From Streptomyces hokutonensis (GTDB taxonomy: Bacteria; Actinomycetota; Actinomycetes; Streptomycetales; Streptomycetaceae), in the NCBI RefSeq assembly GCF_000376565.1, contig NZ_BARG01000018.1, positions 290,643-354,642 on the forward strand: a DNA stretch of 64,000 bases, read 5' to 3'. This document shows, one piece after another, positions 37,659 to 46,161 of the stretch. Positions within the stretch are counted from its first letter, which is position 1; every line of letters starts with the position of its first letter. Under the pieces are notes generated by a model. It was given only the letters and a program-made list of their open reading frames with translations, was not told the origin of the DNA and searched no databases. A program made the translations under genes and the position numbers.

Positions 37659-38828
37659 TCAGGCAAGACGCACTGTCCGGTCCAGCAGTGTCAGCGCGCC
37701 ACTGACCACAAGCAGACGATCATTCGCGTAGTTCAGGCTCGCGGAGCGCAGATCACGAAGGTGACGCTCCAGCGGGAGCGGGGACTGCCGGTTGTAACCG
37801 ACGCGCAGTCCGGCCAGCTGGACCATACGGTCGACCGCACGAAAGGTCAGTTCCGCGGCGGTGACCTTGAGCGTGTTGAGGTGGATCTGCACCGGCGTGG
37901 CCCCCAGGGACTCTCCAGCCGCACGTAGCTCCATCACCTCGTCGCGCACGCGGTGCAGATAGGCACTGACCAGCTCAAGGTCCATGCGTATGCGGGCCAA
38001 ACGCTCGCTGACGAGCTCGGACCGGACATCCATGGTGCTTGGCCGGCCGGGCGACCTGATCAGCTCCACCAGCCCACCCAGAGCGGCCCGCGCCGCCCCA
38101 AGCCAGCAAGCGGCCCAGGCCAGATGGCCGATCGGCGCCATACTCTCGACGGCGATGCGCTGGAAACCGCCGGGCTCACCGACCGTTTGAGAGGCCGGTA
38201 CGCTCCCCTGGAGTTCGAAGCCGAGACTCTCCGTGCCCCGCATTCCGAGGGTGTCCCACTCCCCGCGAGCGGTGATGTCGAGCTGGTCGCGGTCGGCGTA
38301 CACCAGGGTGACCTGGTTCGCCGGGGCTTCGGGGGACGCGCGCATCGTGATCAGAAAGCCGTCGGCGTGCTGGCCTCCCGTGACGACAGGCGCGGCGCGA
38401 TGCAGCGTGAGGGTGTCCACTTCGTGCTGGAGCGCCGCCTCGCTCGTGAGCAGGTGCCCACCCTTGCCGGGCTCCGAGGTGACCGATGCCAGATAGACTT
38501 CCCCTCCAGCGATGCGGGGCAACAATTGCCTCTTGAGCTCGGACGAGGCGAACCGCACCACAGCATCCGACTGCTGGCAGTGCATGGCCCAGATCATCGC
38601 CGTCGAGAGGCAGCCACCGGCGAGCTGCCCGGCGATCTGAACGAGACCGTCTAGGTCCGCGCCGAGGCCTCCGTACTCCTCAGGCACCAGAAGGCCCAGA
38701 AGCCCGCTCTCGCGGAGCGCTTGGAGCCCTGCCTCCGGAAAAGCTGCGTTCCTGTCGGTGCTGAGGCTTTCCTCCTTGAGGATGGGCAGCAATTTTTCCG
38801 CCGTCTCGGCAAGGGAAGTGCGGGTCAC
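37659..38828 (-). CDS. Acyl-CoA-dehydrogenase-like flavoprotein
   Basis: 389 residues with the three-part ACAD fold: N-terminal helices ('LGLLVPEEYGGLGADLDG'), a middle beta domain ('VYLASVTSEPGKGGHLLTSEAAL', 'WDTLGMRGTESLGFEL') and C-terminal helices. The Glu used by medium-chain enzymes (YEGT) is absent; the aligned segment reads NYANDR. A Glu near residue 228 could serve instead, as in isovaleryl-CoA and prolyl-carrier dehydrogenases, or the protein may be a flavin monooxygenase of the same fold. It overlaps the decarboxylase stop (GTGA) and ends the ligase-decarboxylase-dehydrogenase operon, so it likely oxidises the carrier-bound amine. Confidence 0.75.
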   Translation of the reverse strand: MTRTSLAETAEKLLPILKEESLSTDRNAAFPEAGLQALRESGLLGLLVPEEYGGLGADLDGLVQIAGQLAGGCLSTAMIWAMHCQQSDAVVRFASSELKRQLLPRIAGGEVYLASVTSEPGKGGHLLTSEAALQHEVDTLTLHRAAPVVTGGQHADGFLITMRASPEAPANQVTLVYADRDQLDITARGEWDTLGMRGTESLGFELQGSVPASQTVGEPGGFQRIAVESMAPIGHLAWAACWLGAARAALGGLVELIRSPGRPSTMDVRSELVSERLARIRMDLELVSAYLHRVRDEVMELRAAGESLGATPVQIHLNTLKVTAAELTFRAVDRMVQLAGLRVGYNRQSPLPLERHLRDLRSASLNYANDRLLVVSGALTLLDRTVRLA

Positions 38829-40123
38829 TTCTTCGACTCCTGCCGATAGTCCGCCTGTTCACTGTCGCGCATGCCGATGGATGGGGCGAGCGGCACGCGG
38901 CGCAGCTCGATCCGCGACACGTCCACTGGTTCTCCTGCGTCCAGGACGACTTCTGCCGCCACGGGGCGGCTCAGGAATCCGATGAGGCTGGCGGTGAGCC
39001 CGTACGCGCCCACATTGGGAACAGTGAGCAATCCGTCCTTGCCGAACTGCGAAAGACCGGTGTCACGAGCGAGCACGTCGGCTGGCGTACACAGTGGTCC
39101 CACCAGGTCGACCCGGCCTTCCGGCAACTCGTCCACGCAGGGCCCTGGTTGAACGGCCGTCGCGGACGCCCTCATAGGCAGCATCCGGCCCAGGCCTGAG
39201 AGCCCCCCGAGGTGGTTGATCCCGGTGTCGAGTACCACGTAGGTCTGATCGCGGCTCCGCTTGATGTCGCTGACAGTGCAGACGAGCCGTCCGCAGGTGC
39301 CGACAAGATGACGACCGGACTCGAACGCGACGGCGATGTCACCTGTTCGCCAGCCGGGAAGGTGCTCGTCGAGCGCGCTCTCGAGCGGCTCTCGCAACGC
39401 CGAGTAGTCGGGGAGCTTGCCCTCAGTGGCATAGGGAGCGGCGAATCCGCCGCCCAGGTCCAGACAGGTGAGGGGCAGCCCGCTGCCGCTGTGGACTCTC
39501 GCAGCCTCGGTGATACTGGCGAGCAGGGAGGCGAGGAGCCCATTCTCGTCCCGCGCATTGCTTACGGCGAAGAAGTGCATCCCGATGACGTGCGCGCCGG
39601 GCAGCGCCTTGAAGAGTCCCGCGTTGGCCGTCACGGCCGAGGAGTCCGTGCCGAACTGCGAGGCGGTTCCTGTCATCCGCAGACCGCTTGCCCCGTGCAA
39701 CTCACTCGCGTTGATCCGGAGCAGGCATTCCGCTGTCACTCCTGCCTTCATCGCCCCCGCGGCGACCCGCCTGTAGTCGCCCTCGGACTCGACGGAGAAG
39801 CGGGTTACGCCCGCGCGAAGGGCGTTCTCGATCTCTGCCGGGGTCTTGCCGGGGCCCGTGTAGAGGCATTCGGCGCCCGTGAAACCGGCCACGAGTGCGG
39901 CTGTCAGTTCCCCCTGGGAGCTGATCTCGGCCTGGCACCCGGCGAGCCGCAGTGCCCTGGCTATCAGAGGGTGCGGGTTGGCCTTCAGGGAGTAGTAGAG
40001 CGTCGACGGTCGCGGGAGGGCCCGCCGCAACGAGTTCGCCGCGGCTTCGACCTCCCTGAGCTCGTACACGTACAGGGGACTGCCGTAGGCGTCGACGAGG
40101 TCGGTGATGTCTTCGCTGTTCAC
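38825..40123 (-). CDS. Fold-type III PLP decarboxylase (LysA/BtrK-like)
   Basis: 432 residues from a GTG overlapping the ligase stop. The PLP-binding Lys47 is in 'YYSLKANPHP', followed by 'LDLGGGFA' (phosphate loop), the 'FESGRHLVG' active-site segment, the Cys-containing 'GPLCTPADVLARD', and 'VPNVGAYGLTAS' with the dimer-interface Tyr. This is the diaminopimelate/ornithine decarboxylase family. In butirosin (BtrK) and vicenistatin (VinO), related enzymes decarboxylate amino acids attached to a carrier protein. Its tight coupling to an AMP-forming ligase, and the free carrier protein nearby, suggest the same here. Confidence 0.88.
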   Translation of the reverse strand: MNSEDITDLVDAYGSPLYVYELREVEAAANSLRRALPRPSTLYYSLKANPHPLIARALRLAGCQAEISSQGELTAALVAGFTGAECLYTGPGKTPAEIENALRAGVTRFSVESEGDYRRVAAGAMKAGVTAECLLRINASELHGASGLRMTGTASQFGTDSSAVTANAGLFKALPGAHVIGMHFFAVSNARDENGLLASLLASITEAARVHSGSGLPLTCLDLGGGFAAPYATEGKLPDYSALREPLESALDEHLPGWRTGDIAVAFESGRHLVGTCGRLVCTVSDIKRSRDQTYVVLDTGINHLGGLSGLGRMLPMRASATAVQPGPCVDELPEGRVDLVGPLCTPADVLARDTGLSQFGKDGLLTVPNVGAYGLTASLIGFLSRPVAAEVVLDAGEPVDVSRIELRRVPLAPSIGMRDSEQADYRQESKK

Positions 40124-41667
40124 GGGGTCTCGTTCTCCCACTCGTCCAGCAGCCCCCGCGCCACCTTGCCGTTCGCCGTGAGGGGCAGGGCCTCGATCAC
40201 ACGGCACATGCCGGGGACCTTGGCCGGATCGAGTAACTTGCCCAGTCCGGTCAGGGCTTCCTCCGGTGTGATGTCTCCGACGACGTACAGCACCGCGTCA
40301 CGGCGGTCCGAGGGCGGCAGTACCGCCGCCTCGTGTACACCGCTCACAGAGCGCGCCGCTGATTCGATTTCCACTACTGAGGTACGGGTACCGCGGCGTT
40401 TGAAGACGTGGTCGCGGCGCCCGCTGAAGTAGAGATAGCCCGCCGAGTCCAGATGGCCGAAGTCACCGGTGTACAGCACTCGTTCACCGTCGGACGGGTC
40501 GACCCTGAAGGCACGTCTGGACAGTTCGGGGGAGCGCCAGTAGCCGGCCATCAGGTGCGGGCCCCGTATGGTGATCTCTCCGACATGCCCGGGAGGGAGG
40601 GTTCGCCCGGCCCCGTCCACGACCCTCACGGACGTACCCGCGAGGGCGCGTCCCACCGAGTCGGGTCGGGTTAGATCACCGTCGGGCTCCATGATCGTTA
40701 TTCGTTTGCACTCCGTGGTGCCGAACATCAGCTGCACCGCGGCGCCCGGAAACCGTTCACGCAGCTGCTCGACGGTGCTCTTTGAAAGGTGCTCGCCCGT
40801 GTTCGTGAACAGCCGGACCCGGGTAGGAGCGCGATCCCTGCTGACGAGCTTGAGCAGCATGGTTCCGAGCGACGGCACGATGGGCACCACCGTCGCCCCA
40901 TTCTTCCTGATGTCAGAGAGCAGCCGCATGTCACCGGAGGAGTCCGTGAGCACCAGTTCGCAGCCGGCAAAGATGCTGAGGAAGACCTGATAGAGGCCGT
41001 AGTCGAAGGAGAGCGGCAGCCGACAGAAGACGACGTCGTCCCTTGTGTAGCCAATCCGGTCGGCGACCGCGGAAACGGCGAAGCATACCGCGGCGTGCGG
41101 ACACGCGACCGCTTTCGGCTGGGCCGTACTGCCCGACGTGTAAAGCAACAGAGCCAGGTCGTCGGGTGAACGCTCCGACGCGAGGAAGTCGTCCAGGCCG
41201 GGATCGGCCGACTCGGCGGCTCGCCCGACCTCGGCAAGGGAACTGACGGGCAAGATCTCCGACGCCCAGCCCAACTGCTCGTGGTCGTCGCTGACGAACA
41301 GCGTGGGTTCTGCGTCCCTCAGGACGTGCTCCAGCTGGTAGCGCCGCACGGCCGTGCTTACCGGGACGAATGTGGCCCCGATACGAAGGCACCCGTGGAG
41401 CAGGGCGAGGAGGGTTCGCTCGGGCGTCGCCCGTACGACGACCCGGTCGCCGGCGGTCACCCCGCGCTCGTGCAACCACGCCGCCGTCGCGTGGGAGGCG
41501 CGTACGAGTTCCGCGTATGTCCAGCGGCCCTTCCGGTCGCGTACCGCGGGGGCGGCCGGGTGGTCGGCCGCGGCACGGGCAAGAAGCCGGTCCACGAATT
41601 CCGGGTGGTCATACGGCTCATGCCCCGCATGGTCTGGTATCAAGCTGGACTGGGGAGGCGTCACCAT
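40120..41667 (-). CDS. AMP-forming amino acid (acyl) ligase
   Basis: 515 residues of the ANL superfamily. P-loop 'LLLYTSGSTAQPKAVA', A5 'LMFGTTECKRI', A7 'LYTGDFGHLDSAGYLYFSGRRDHVFKRRG', and the C-terminal catalytic Lys in 'LPLTANGKVARGLL'. No carrier domain is fused, so it probably loads its substrate onto the free carrier protein at 33233. The start is uncertain: ATG at 41667 gives the normal ANL length, and the frame is open to 41742. It heads a three-gene operon with decarboxylase and dehydrogenase, each coupled by GTGA overlaps, about 94 bp downstream of a conserved inverted repeat. Confidence 0.88.
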   Translation of the reverse strand: MVTPPQSSLIPDHAGHEPYDHPEFVDRLLARAAADHPAAPAVRDRKGRWTYAELVRASHATAAWLHERGVTAGDRVVVRATPERTLLALLHGCLRIGATFVPVSTAVRRYQLEHVLRDAEPTLFVSDDHEQLGWASEILPVSSLAEVGRAAESADPGLDDFLASERSPDDLALLLYTSGSTAQPKAVACPHAAVCFAVSAVADRIGYTRDDVVFCRLPLSFDYGLYQVFLSIFAGCELVLTDSSGDMRLLSDIRKNGATVVPIVPSLGTMLLKLVSRDRAPTRVRLFTNTGEHLSKSTVEQLRERFPGAAVQLMFGTTECKRITIMEPDGDLTRPDSVGRALAGTSVRVVDGAGRTLPPGHVGEITIRGPHLMAGYWRSPELSRRAFRVDPSDGERVLYTGDFGHLDSAGYLYFSGRRDHVFKRRGTRTSVVEIESAARSVSGVHEAAVLPPSDRRDAVLYVVGDITPEEALTGLGKLLDPAKVPGMCRVIEALPLTANGKVARGLLDEWENETP

Positions 41668-41760
41668 GACATCCAATCTCTGGCATGTTGGCGAGGGGAC
41701 CAACCGAATCCCGCTCTCTGAAGTCTGCGGACACTCGCTCACGCAGACACAGGCGAGGGC

Positions 41761-41787
41761 AAGATTGGCCGACAGTGGCCAACTTGA
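41761..41787. promoter_or_regulatory. Inverted repeat AAGATTGGCC-N6-GGCCAACTTGA, candidate operator 2
   Basis: Located between the LuxR-type regulator end (41850) and the ligase start (41667). It shares GGCCAACTTGA and GCAArrTTGGCCG with the site at 33648, differing by one mismatch within the arms. Confidence 0.7.
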
Positions 41788-41849
41788 GGGCTCGCGTTGA
41801 TCGGCACCGAATTCACCGGGGAATATTCGGAGTTAATGAGATCGGCGTC

Positions 41850-42281
41850 TCATATCAGACCGCGCCGCGCAGCCCAGACGGCTGCCTCGATCGGGGTGCG
41901 AACGCCGATCTCGTCGCAGACGGCCCGTATGCGGCGCCGAAGTGTCCGACCGGATGTGCAGAGGATTCGAGCAATCGTTTCCGCTGGATGTCCCTCCGCC
42001 AGTAGGAGAAGCAGACGGATATCTTCGATCGTGAGCTCCTCGGAGCGCGGCCGACTGGCGAAGGGCACCATGCGAGGGGAGTCGACCTCATGGTTTTCAG
42101 CGGTCAGGCGTTCGCCGCTGTCCAGGCCCTTCTGTATGGACAATGTGGTCATGTCAGTGGCGACCTCCGTGGCATGCTGCTCGGCTGTATGGCAGCTGAA
42201 CGTGAGAGAAGATTGTTTCGACATCAAACCGAAGGCGTCGATCGGCCTTTCTCGTGAACGGTGAACATGGTCGCACCGCAT
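41850..42281 (-). CDS. Small LuxR-type (HTH) transcriptional regulator
   Basis: 143 residues, with a C-terminal LuxR/NarL-like helix-turn-helix ('LTIEDIRLLLLLAEGHPAETIARILCTSGRTLRRRIRAVCDEIGV..TPIEAAVWAARRGLI'). The N-terminal ~75 residues show no recognisable sensor domain. Its ATG overlaps the flavin reductase stop by one base, so the two are co-translated. As the only regulator encoded in the left half of the cluster it is the best candidate to bind the TTGGCC-N6-GGCCAA repeats; this is inference. Internal starts (for example at 42224) are possible. Confidence 0.8.
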   Translation of the reverse strand: MRCDHVHRSRERPIDAFGLMSKQSSLTFSCHTAEQHATEVATDMTTLSIQKGLDSGERLTAENHEVDSPRMVPFASRPRSEELTIEDIRLLLLLAEGHPAETIARILCTSGRTLRRRIRAVCDEIGVRTPIEAAVWAARRGLI

Positions 42282-42775
42282 CAGACCGCCAGCCTCCGGA
42301 ACCGGCTGCCGTGGAACACCAATGGCTCCCGGTCAGGCTCGACCTTCAGACCGTGGATCTTGAGCAGGACAATCGTGTGATCGCCTCCGGGAAGTTCGGA
42401 GTAGGGTGAACAAGCAAGCCAGAGGCTTGCGTTGTGTATGTAAACGCTGCCGTCGTCGTCGGCTTCCCAGTCAATGCCCGCGAACCGGTTCCCTTTCTTG
42501 TCTGCCAGCGAACGGCAGATCCCGTCCTGTCCTTCGGCCAGCACGCTCAGGCCCAGGCGATGCCGTTCACGCAATCTCGGCCAGGTCGTCGAAGTGTCCT
42601 GGATGCAGACGAGCACCAAGGGCGGCGCTAGGGAGACCGGGGTGAACGTGCTCGCAGCCATGCCTACCGGTGTCCTCGAGTCGGATGCGCACATGGCGGT
42701 CACACCGGAAGGGAAACAGCTGAACGCCCTGCGCAGCAACAAAGGATCCGTCGGTTCTGTGCTGAGTGGACTCAT
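42281..42775 (-). CDS. Flavin reductase (DIM6/NTAB family)
   Basis: 164 residues with the flavin-reductase-like split barrel. Landmarks are 'FSCFPSGVTAMCASD', 'PVGMAASTFTPVSLAPPLVLVCIQ', 'LGLSVLAEGQDGICRSLA' and 'GGDHTIVLLKIHGLKVE'. Such proteins deliver reduced FMN/FAD to two-component monooxygenases. The natural partner is the luciferase-like monooxygenase at 32194, and possibly the acyl-CoA-dehydrogenase-like flavoprotein. It equals BtrV of butirosin in role, not necessarily in sequence. It is coupled to the LuxR-type regulator. Confidence 0.88.
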   Translation of the reverse strand: MSPLSTEPTDPLLLRRAFSCFPSGVTAMCASDSRTPVGMAASTFTPVSLAPPLVLVCIQDTSTTWPRLRERHRLGLSVLAEGQDGICRSLADKKGNRFAGIDWEADDDGSVYIHNASLWLACSPYSELPGGDHTIVLLKIHGLKVEPDREPLVFHGSRFRRLAV

Positions 42776-43048
42776 CGCGCGCCTTCGGTGGTTTCCTGCC
42801 CCGACGGGACCGCTCCAGGCTTCCGCCTCGCCCCGTGATGGCCGGCCTCGCGCCCCTCCGAGCGGGACGGCCTACGGGGCTCGTGATGCGCGATCGCGTG
42901 CCGGTCTGCGGGGAGTTGCCGAAAGAGGCCGGGGCTCATGGTCGGCGACCGGCGTGGAACGCCGTCCACCCAGGAGGTACGCGGATCTCGGCCTCCAGAC
43001 ATGCGCTTCATGAGCAGGCCTGGACCACTGGCCTCATCGTCTGCGCCA
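42776..43048. other. Intergenic gap, no gene seen
   Basis: About 270 bases between two leftward genes. It presumably contains the promoter of the flavin reductase operon. No TTGGCC repeat was found here. Confidence 0.4.
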
Positions 43049-44491
43049 TCAGTCTTCGTCCCAACTGTCCAAAGTCGAAAGAAATGTCTTGCGGACAAAC
43101 TCGAACGACGACCTCCGCCCGGATATCAGCTGAGTGAAACGATCGTACTGGCGCTCCGCCTTCGGATCCTCAAAGTGCCAGTATTCCGTGGGCCAATCTC
43201 CGCTCAACAGCCCGCGTGCCTTGTAGTCGGCATACAACGGCGTGCCCGGATATGCGATGATCTTTGTCCAGTACATATTCGGCGCAGGCGTCTTACAAAT
43301 CTCGATCAAGTGATCAGTCATCAGGAGCTCGCGTTTGGTGACGCGCGGATGATAGGTCAGCACGCCGGGCACGACATCCAAACTCAGGTCATGAAGCAGC
43401 TGGAGCTTTTTTCGGATGACATCGAGCTGGGAATCGCTCTTGCGATCGTAGACCTTCCCGTAGTTCTGCAGCTGATCATCATCGGCGGTCTCAACACCGA
43501 TAAATACCTTCACCAGGCCGGCTTGTACTAGAAGAGAAAATAGAGAAGCATCGATGGAATCGATTCGGCAGTCCACCATGAAAGAGACGGAAAGCTGCCT
43601 CCTGATCATCTCCGTAGCGAACTCTTCGGCCCTTCGTTGAGAATGCACCTGGTTCAAGAGGAAAAGGTCATCACTGATCGTGACGAAGTTCACGCCGTGA
43701 TCGCGGTGGAGCATCGATATTTCGTCGACCACGTTGGTAATGGACTTCGTTCGGTAGGAGTCGCTGCCGTGCTGAATCGCCGACTTGCTCCCCGTGGTGC
43801 AAAATGTGCACCTGAACGGGCATCCTCGGGAACTGAAGACTGCAGCACCCATCCCCAGGGCGCGGACCGCCGGAAGATCATCACGGGACGGCCACGGAAG
43901 TTCGTCAAGATTCAGTGCCGGCACGTTTCTATGCCGTACAGGCGCTGAACCCACATCGTCGCGACTGAACATGGAGGGGCATCCAGCCAACGACTCCCCG
44001 TTTAATACTCGCCGGGCCAGTTCAGTGAATGCCGCCTCGCCGTCACCTGTACAGGCAAAATCAAACGCGTCCGACCGCGCGAGGACATCTCGCCAGCTGA
44101 GAGTGGCCAGATCGTGTCCGAGTACCGTCAGTACTTTCGACCATCTCCTCTTCGCCCGGAGCGCCAGCTCCATGCTCTCTTCGTACATTTCGGCAGTGCC
44201 GGTGAATCCTATGAGGAGCGGATCACCGTTCTTCTTGGCCGACTCCAGAATTGTATGCCAGGTCTGCTCGATCGACGCGTGCCGCGCGGTTTGAGCATTG
44301 ATGGTCGTGACGTCAATTCCCCGGGACGCCGCATAGGCCTTGATTGACATTATTGCGAGGTTCTCTGCGGGAAAGCTCCAGGCGCCAGAACCTAGGTACC
44401 GTTTCTGTACGTCGAAATAAGCGCCACGCTCGTGCTTCTCGAGATAACGGTTCCTCCACAGGGCTGGAGGGGCGATTAGCAAGATACTCAT
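43049..44491 (-). CDS. B12-binding-type radical SAM enzyme
   Basis: 480 residues from the ATG opening 'MSILLIAPPALW'. The N-terminal ~190 residues form a cobalamin-binding-like Rossmann domain ('LLIGFTGTAEMYEESMELA', 'VLTVLGHDLATLSW'). The conserved B12-ligand DxHxxG is not obvious, so it may not bind cobalamin. The radical SAM core has the CxxxCxxC cluster in 'SSRGCPFRCTFCTTG' and later 'FVTISDDLFLL' and 'VKVFIGVETADDDQL'. Class B enzymes methylate or rearrange carbon centres. It is followed downstream by the flavin reductase block and preceded by a glycosyltransferase in the same direction. Confidence 0.82.
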   Translation of the reverse strand: MSILLIAPPALWRNRYLEKHERGAYFDVQKRYLGSGAWSFPAENLAIMSIKAYAASRGIDVTTINAQTARHASIEQTWHTILESAKKNGDPLLIGFTGTAEMYEESMELALRAKRRWSKVLTVLGHDLATLSWRDVLARSDAFDFACTGDGEAAFTELARRVLNGESLAGCPSMFSRDDVGSAPVRHRNVPALNLDELPWPSRDDLPAVRALGMGAAVFSSRGCPFRCTFCTTGSKSAIQHGSDSYRTKSITNVVDEISMLHRDHGVNFVTISDDLFLLNQVHSQRRAEEFATEMIRRQLSVSFMVDCRIDSIDASLFSLLVQAGLVKVFIGVETADDDQLQNYGKVYDRKSDSQLDVIRKKLQLLHDLSLDVVPGVLTYHPRVTKRELLMTDHLIEICKTPAPNMYWTKIIAYPGTPLYADYKARGLLSGDWPTEYWHFEDPKAERQYDRFTQLISGRRSSFEFVRKTFLSTLDSWDED

Positions 44492-44608
44492 CTTAAATCC
44501 CATCCTTGGACGGTAAGCGATCGGGTGAACCCGAGACGAGATGCTGTCTGCTTCTCAGCAGTTGGAGGCGGGCCCTGAAGGGTTGTCACACCGAGCGTGG
44601 CACGCGCG

Positions 44609-45811
44609 CTACTCCCGTTGTCTCCTCCATTCAGCCAGCCAACGTGGGGGAGCACTTGCCAGATCGACAACGTCCGGACTCAACTTCACGCTGCTCCTTC
44701 GTCCGATCGGAGCCGCCCCGACCTTGTTGTATGCCTCGCCGGCCACTTTTGCGATGCTCGACCACGAATAGGACCGTTCAACCACCGCTCTGCCGGAGGC
44801 GCCGAGGTCAAGCCGCCTGGCCGGATCTTTCAGTAGTTCCAGGAGCTCGCGGGCCATGTTCTGCATCTGATCATCCGTCACGACGGCAAATCGTTCCGGT
44901 TCGGGGATTCCAACAAATGCATTGGGCGGTCCGATGATGGGCAACGACGCGGCCATGTACTCGAGGACCTTCAATTTCATCCCCCCGCCGCTTGCCAAGG
45001 GTGCGAGGCCTACCTCGGCTTTGTGGAGAACATCTCCGATGCTCGGAACCTGCCCGTGCACGCGCACACCGGGAACGTCATACACCTCCAGATTCGGCGG
45101 AATGCGACCGTAAACGTCGACCCACCTTCCCGCTGCTACAAGGTCGCTGGCCAAGGAATTCAGGATGAATTTTAGGGCAACGGCGTTCAGCTCGTAGTAG
45201 AAGTTCCCCACAAAGACCGATCCGGCCCGGGTGCGCGGTTCGATCGGCGTCGGGTCGGACAGTTCCACGCCACAGGGCACCATATAGATATCGTTCGCAC
45301 GGAACGTCGACGCGTACGCCAGGTCTTCCGCTGTTTGAACAAGCACGGCGTCCGCCAAAGATATGGCGGCCGCCTGCAACTGGTGGCGCTGCTCACAAGT
45401 TCGCTCGTCGTCGCCAAGAGCAATGTGAAGCTGATGCTCATTGTCAAACATGTCATACACCAGACGGCAGTTCACTCGCTCAGCGAGCGTCCTGCCGTAA
45501 CGGACGACCAGCGGAGTCGAGGACATCACGACCACGTCGGGGCGTAGGCCGGCGATGAGTCCGCAGAATTCTTCAGACGCTGAATAGACGTCGTCTGGAC
45601 CAACGTACTCGACTTTTATGGGCCAGTCACCGCTCGGTTTCGACGCGGGGTTCAGATCGCAGAGGACGAGGGTGACCTCGCAACCTTGGTTCGGCAGGTG
45701 ACGATTTAGTCCGATCGTACGGGCGGCTCCCCCGGTAACAGGAATGGATCCGCTGAAGCCGGCGGTCTCAAAGATGGCAACGACCCTGAGATCCCTCCGC
45801 AAGTCATGCAC
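44609..45811 (-). CDS. Family 4 (GT-B) glycosyltransferase
   Basis: 400 residues. Rossmann-like N-domain ('FSGSIPVTGGAARTIGLNRHL', 'RPDVVVMSSTPLVV') and a C-domain with the nucleotide-sugar site 'VGNFYYELNAVALKFIL', 'ADV..VHGQVPSIGDVLHKAEVGLAPLASGGGMKLKVLEYMAASLPII' (the E-x7-E-like region of GT4). It should transfer a hexose or pentose from a nucleotide donor. The ATG has a GAGAGG site. It probably forms a leftward operon with the radical SAM gene (117-bp gap) and diverges from the LmbU regulator. Confidence 0.85.
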   Translation of the reverse strand: MHDLRRDLRVVAIFETAGFSGSIPVTGGAARTIGLNRHLPNQGCEVTLVLCDLNPASKPSGDWPIKVEYVGPDDVYSASEEFCGLIAGLRPDVVVMSSTPLVVRYGRTLAERVNCRLVYDMFDNEHQLHIALGDDERTCEQRHQLQAAAISLADAVLVQTAEDLAYASTFRANDIYMVPCGVELSDPTPIEPRTRAGSVFVGNFYYELNAVALKFILNSLASDLVAAGRWVDVYGRIPPNLEVYDVPGVRVHGQVPSIGDVLHKAEVGLAPLASGGGMKLKVLEYMAASLPIIGPPNAFVGIPEPERFAVVTDDQMQNMARELLELLKDPARRLDLGASGRAVVERSYSWSSIAKVAGEAYNKVGAAPIGRRSSVKLSPDVVDLASAPPRWLAEWRRQRE

Positions 45812-46161
45812 CTCTCTTCACTGAGTCCCTGCGACTGGCCATTCCGTCAACGAGCTTCTCCCGGCAGGCGGGCCGACTCCGAGGTGCTCGATGAACCCTT
45901 GCGATCCTCCTGGTCCAGGCCATTGGCTCGACATCAACCAGCTGGCGCCCTTCTCTTTGGCGGTTAAAATTACCTAGTTTTCGCAAGAAATTTAGCGCCC
46001 CTTTGCGTATGGCATCAATCGCACCGAGCAGGGTGCGCGTTCCTGTGTGGACTTGCATGCTCTTGTTTGTATAGCGTTTCGAAACGATTCACCGTCGGTT
46101 TCCCAGTCTAGGGGCCATTCGAAAGAAAGTGGACAAAGCGGACAATTTAGGGAGGAAGCGA
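45812..46161. promoter_or_regulatory. Divergent promoter region between glycosyltransferase and LmbU regulator
   Basis: 350 bases without a gene. It is noticeably AT-rich between 45960 and 46080 (taaaattacctagttttcgc, ttgtttgtatagcgtttcg), as expected for two divergent promoters. The ribosome site GGAGGAAG at 46151 precedes the regulator. Confidence 0.55.

Noticed and set aside
39212..40432. 406-residue rightward open frame
   Set aside because: Antisense to the PLP decarboxylase and ligase, no family pattern.
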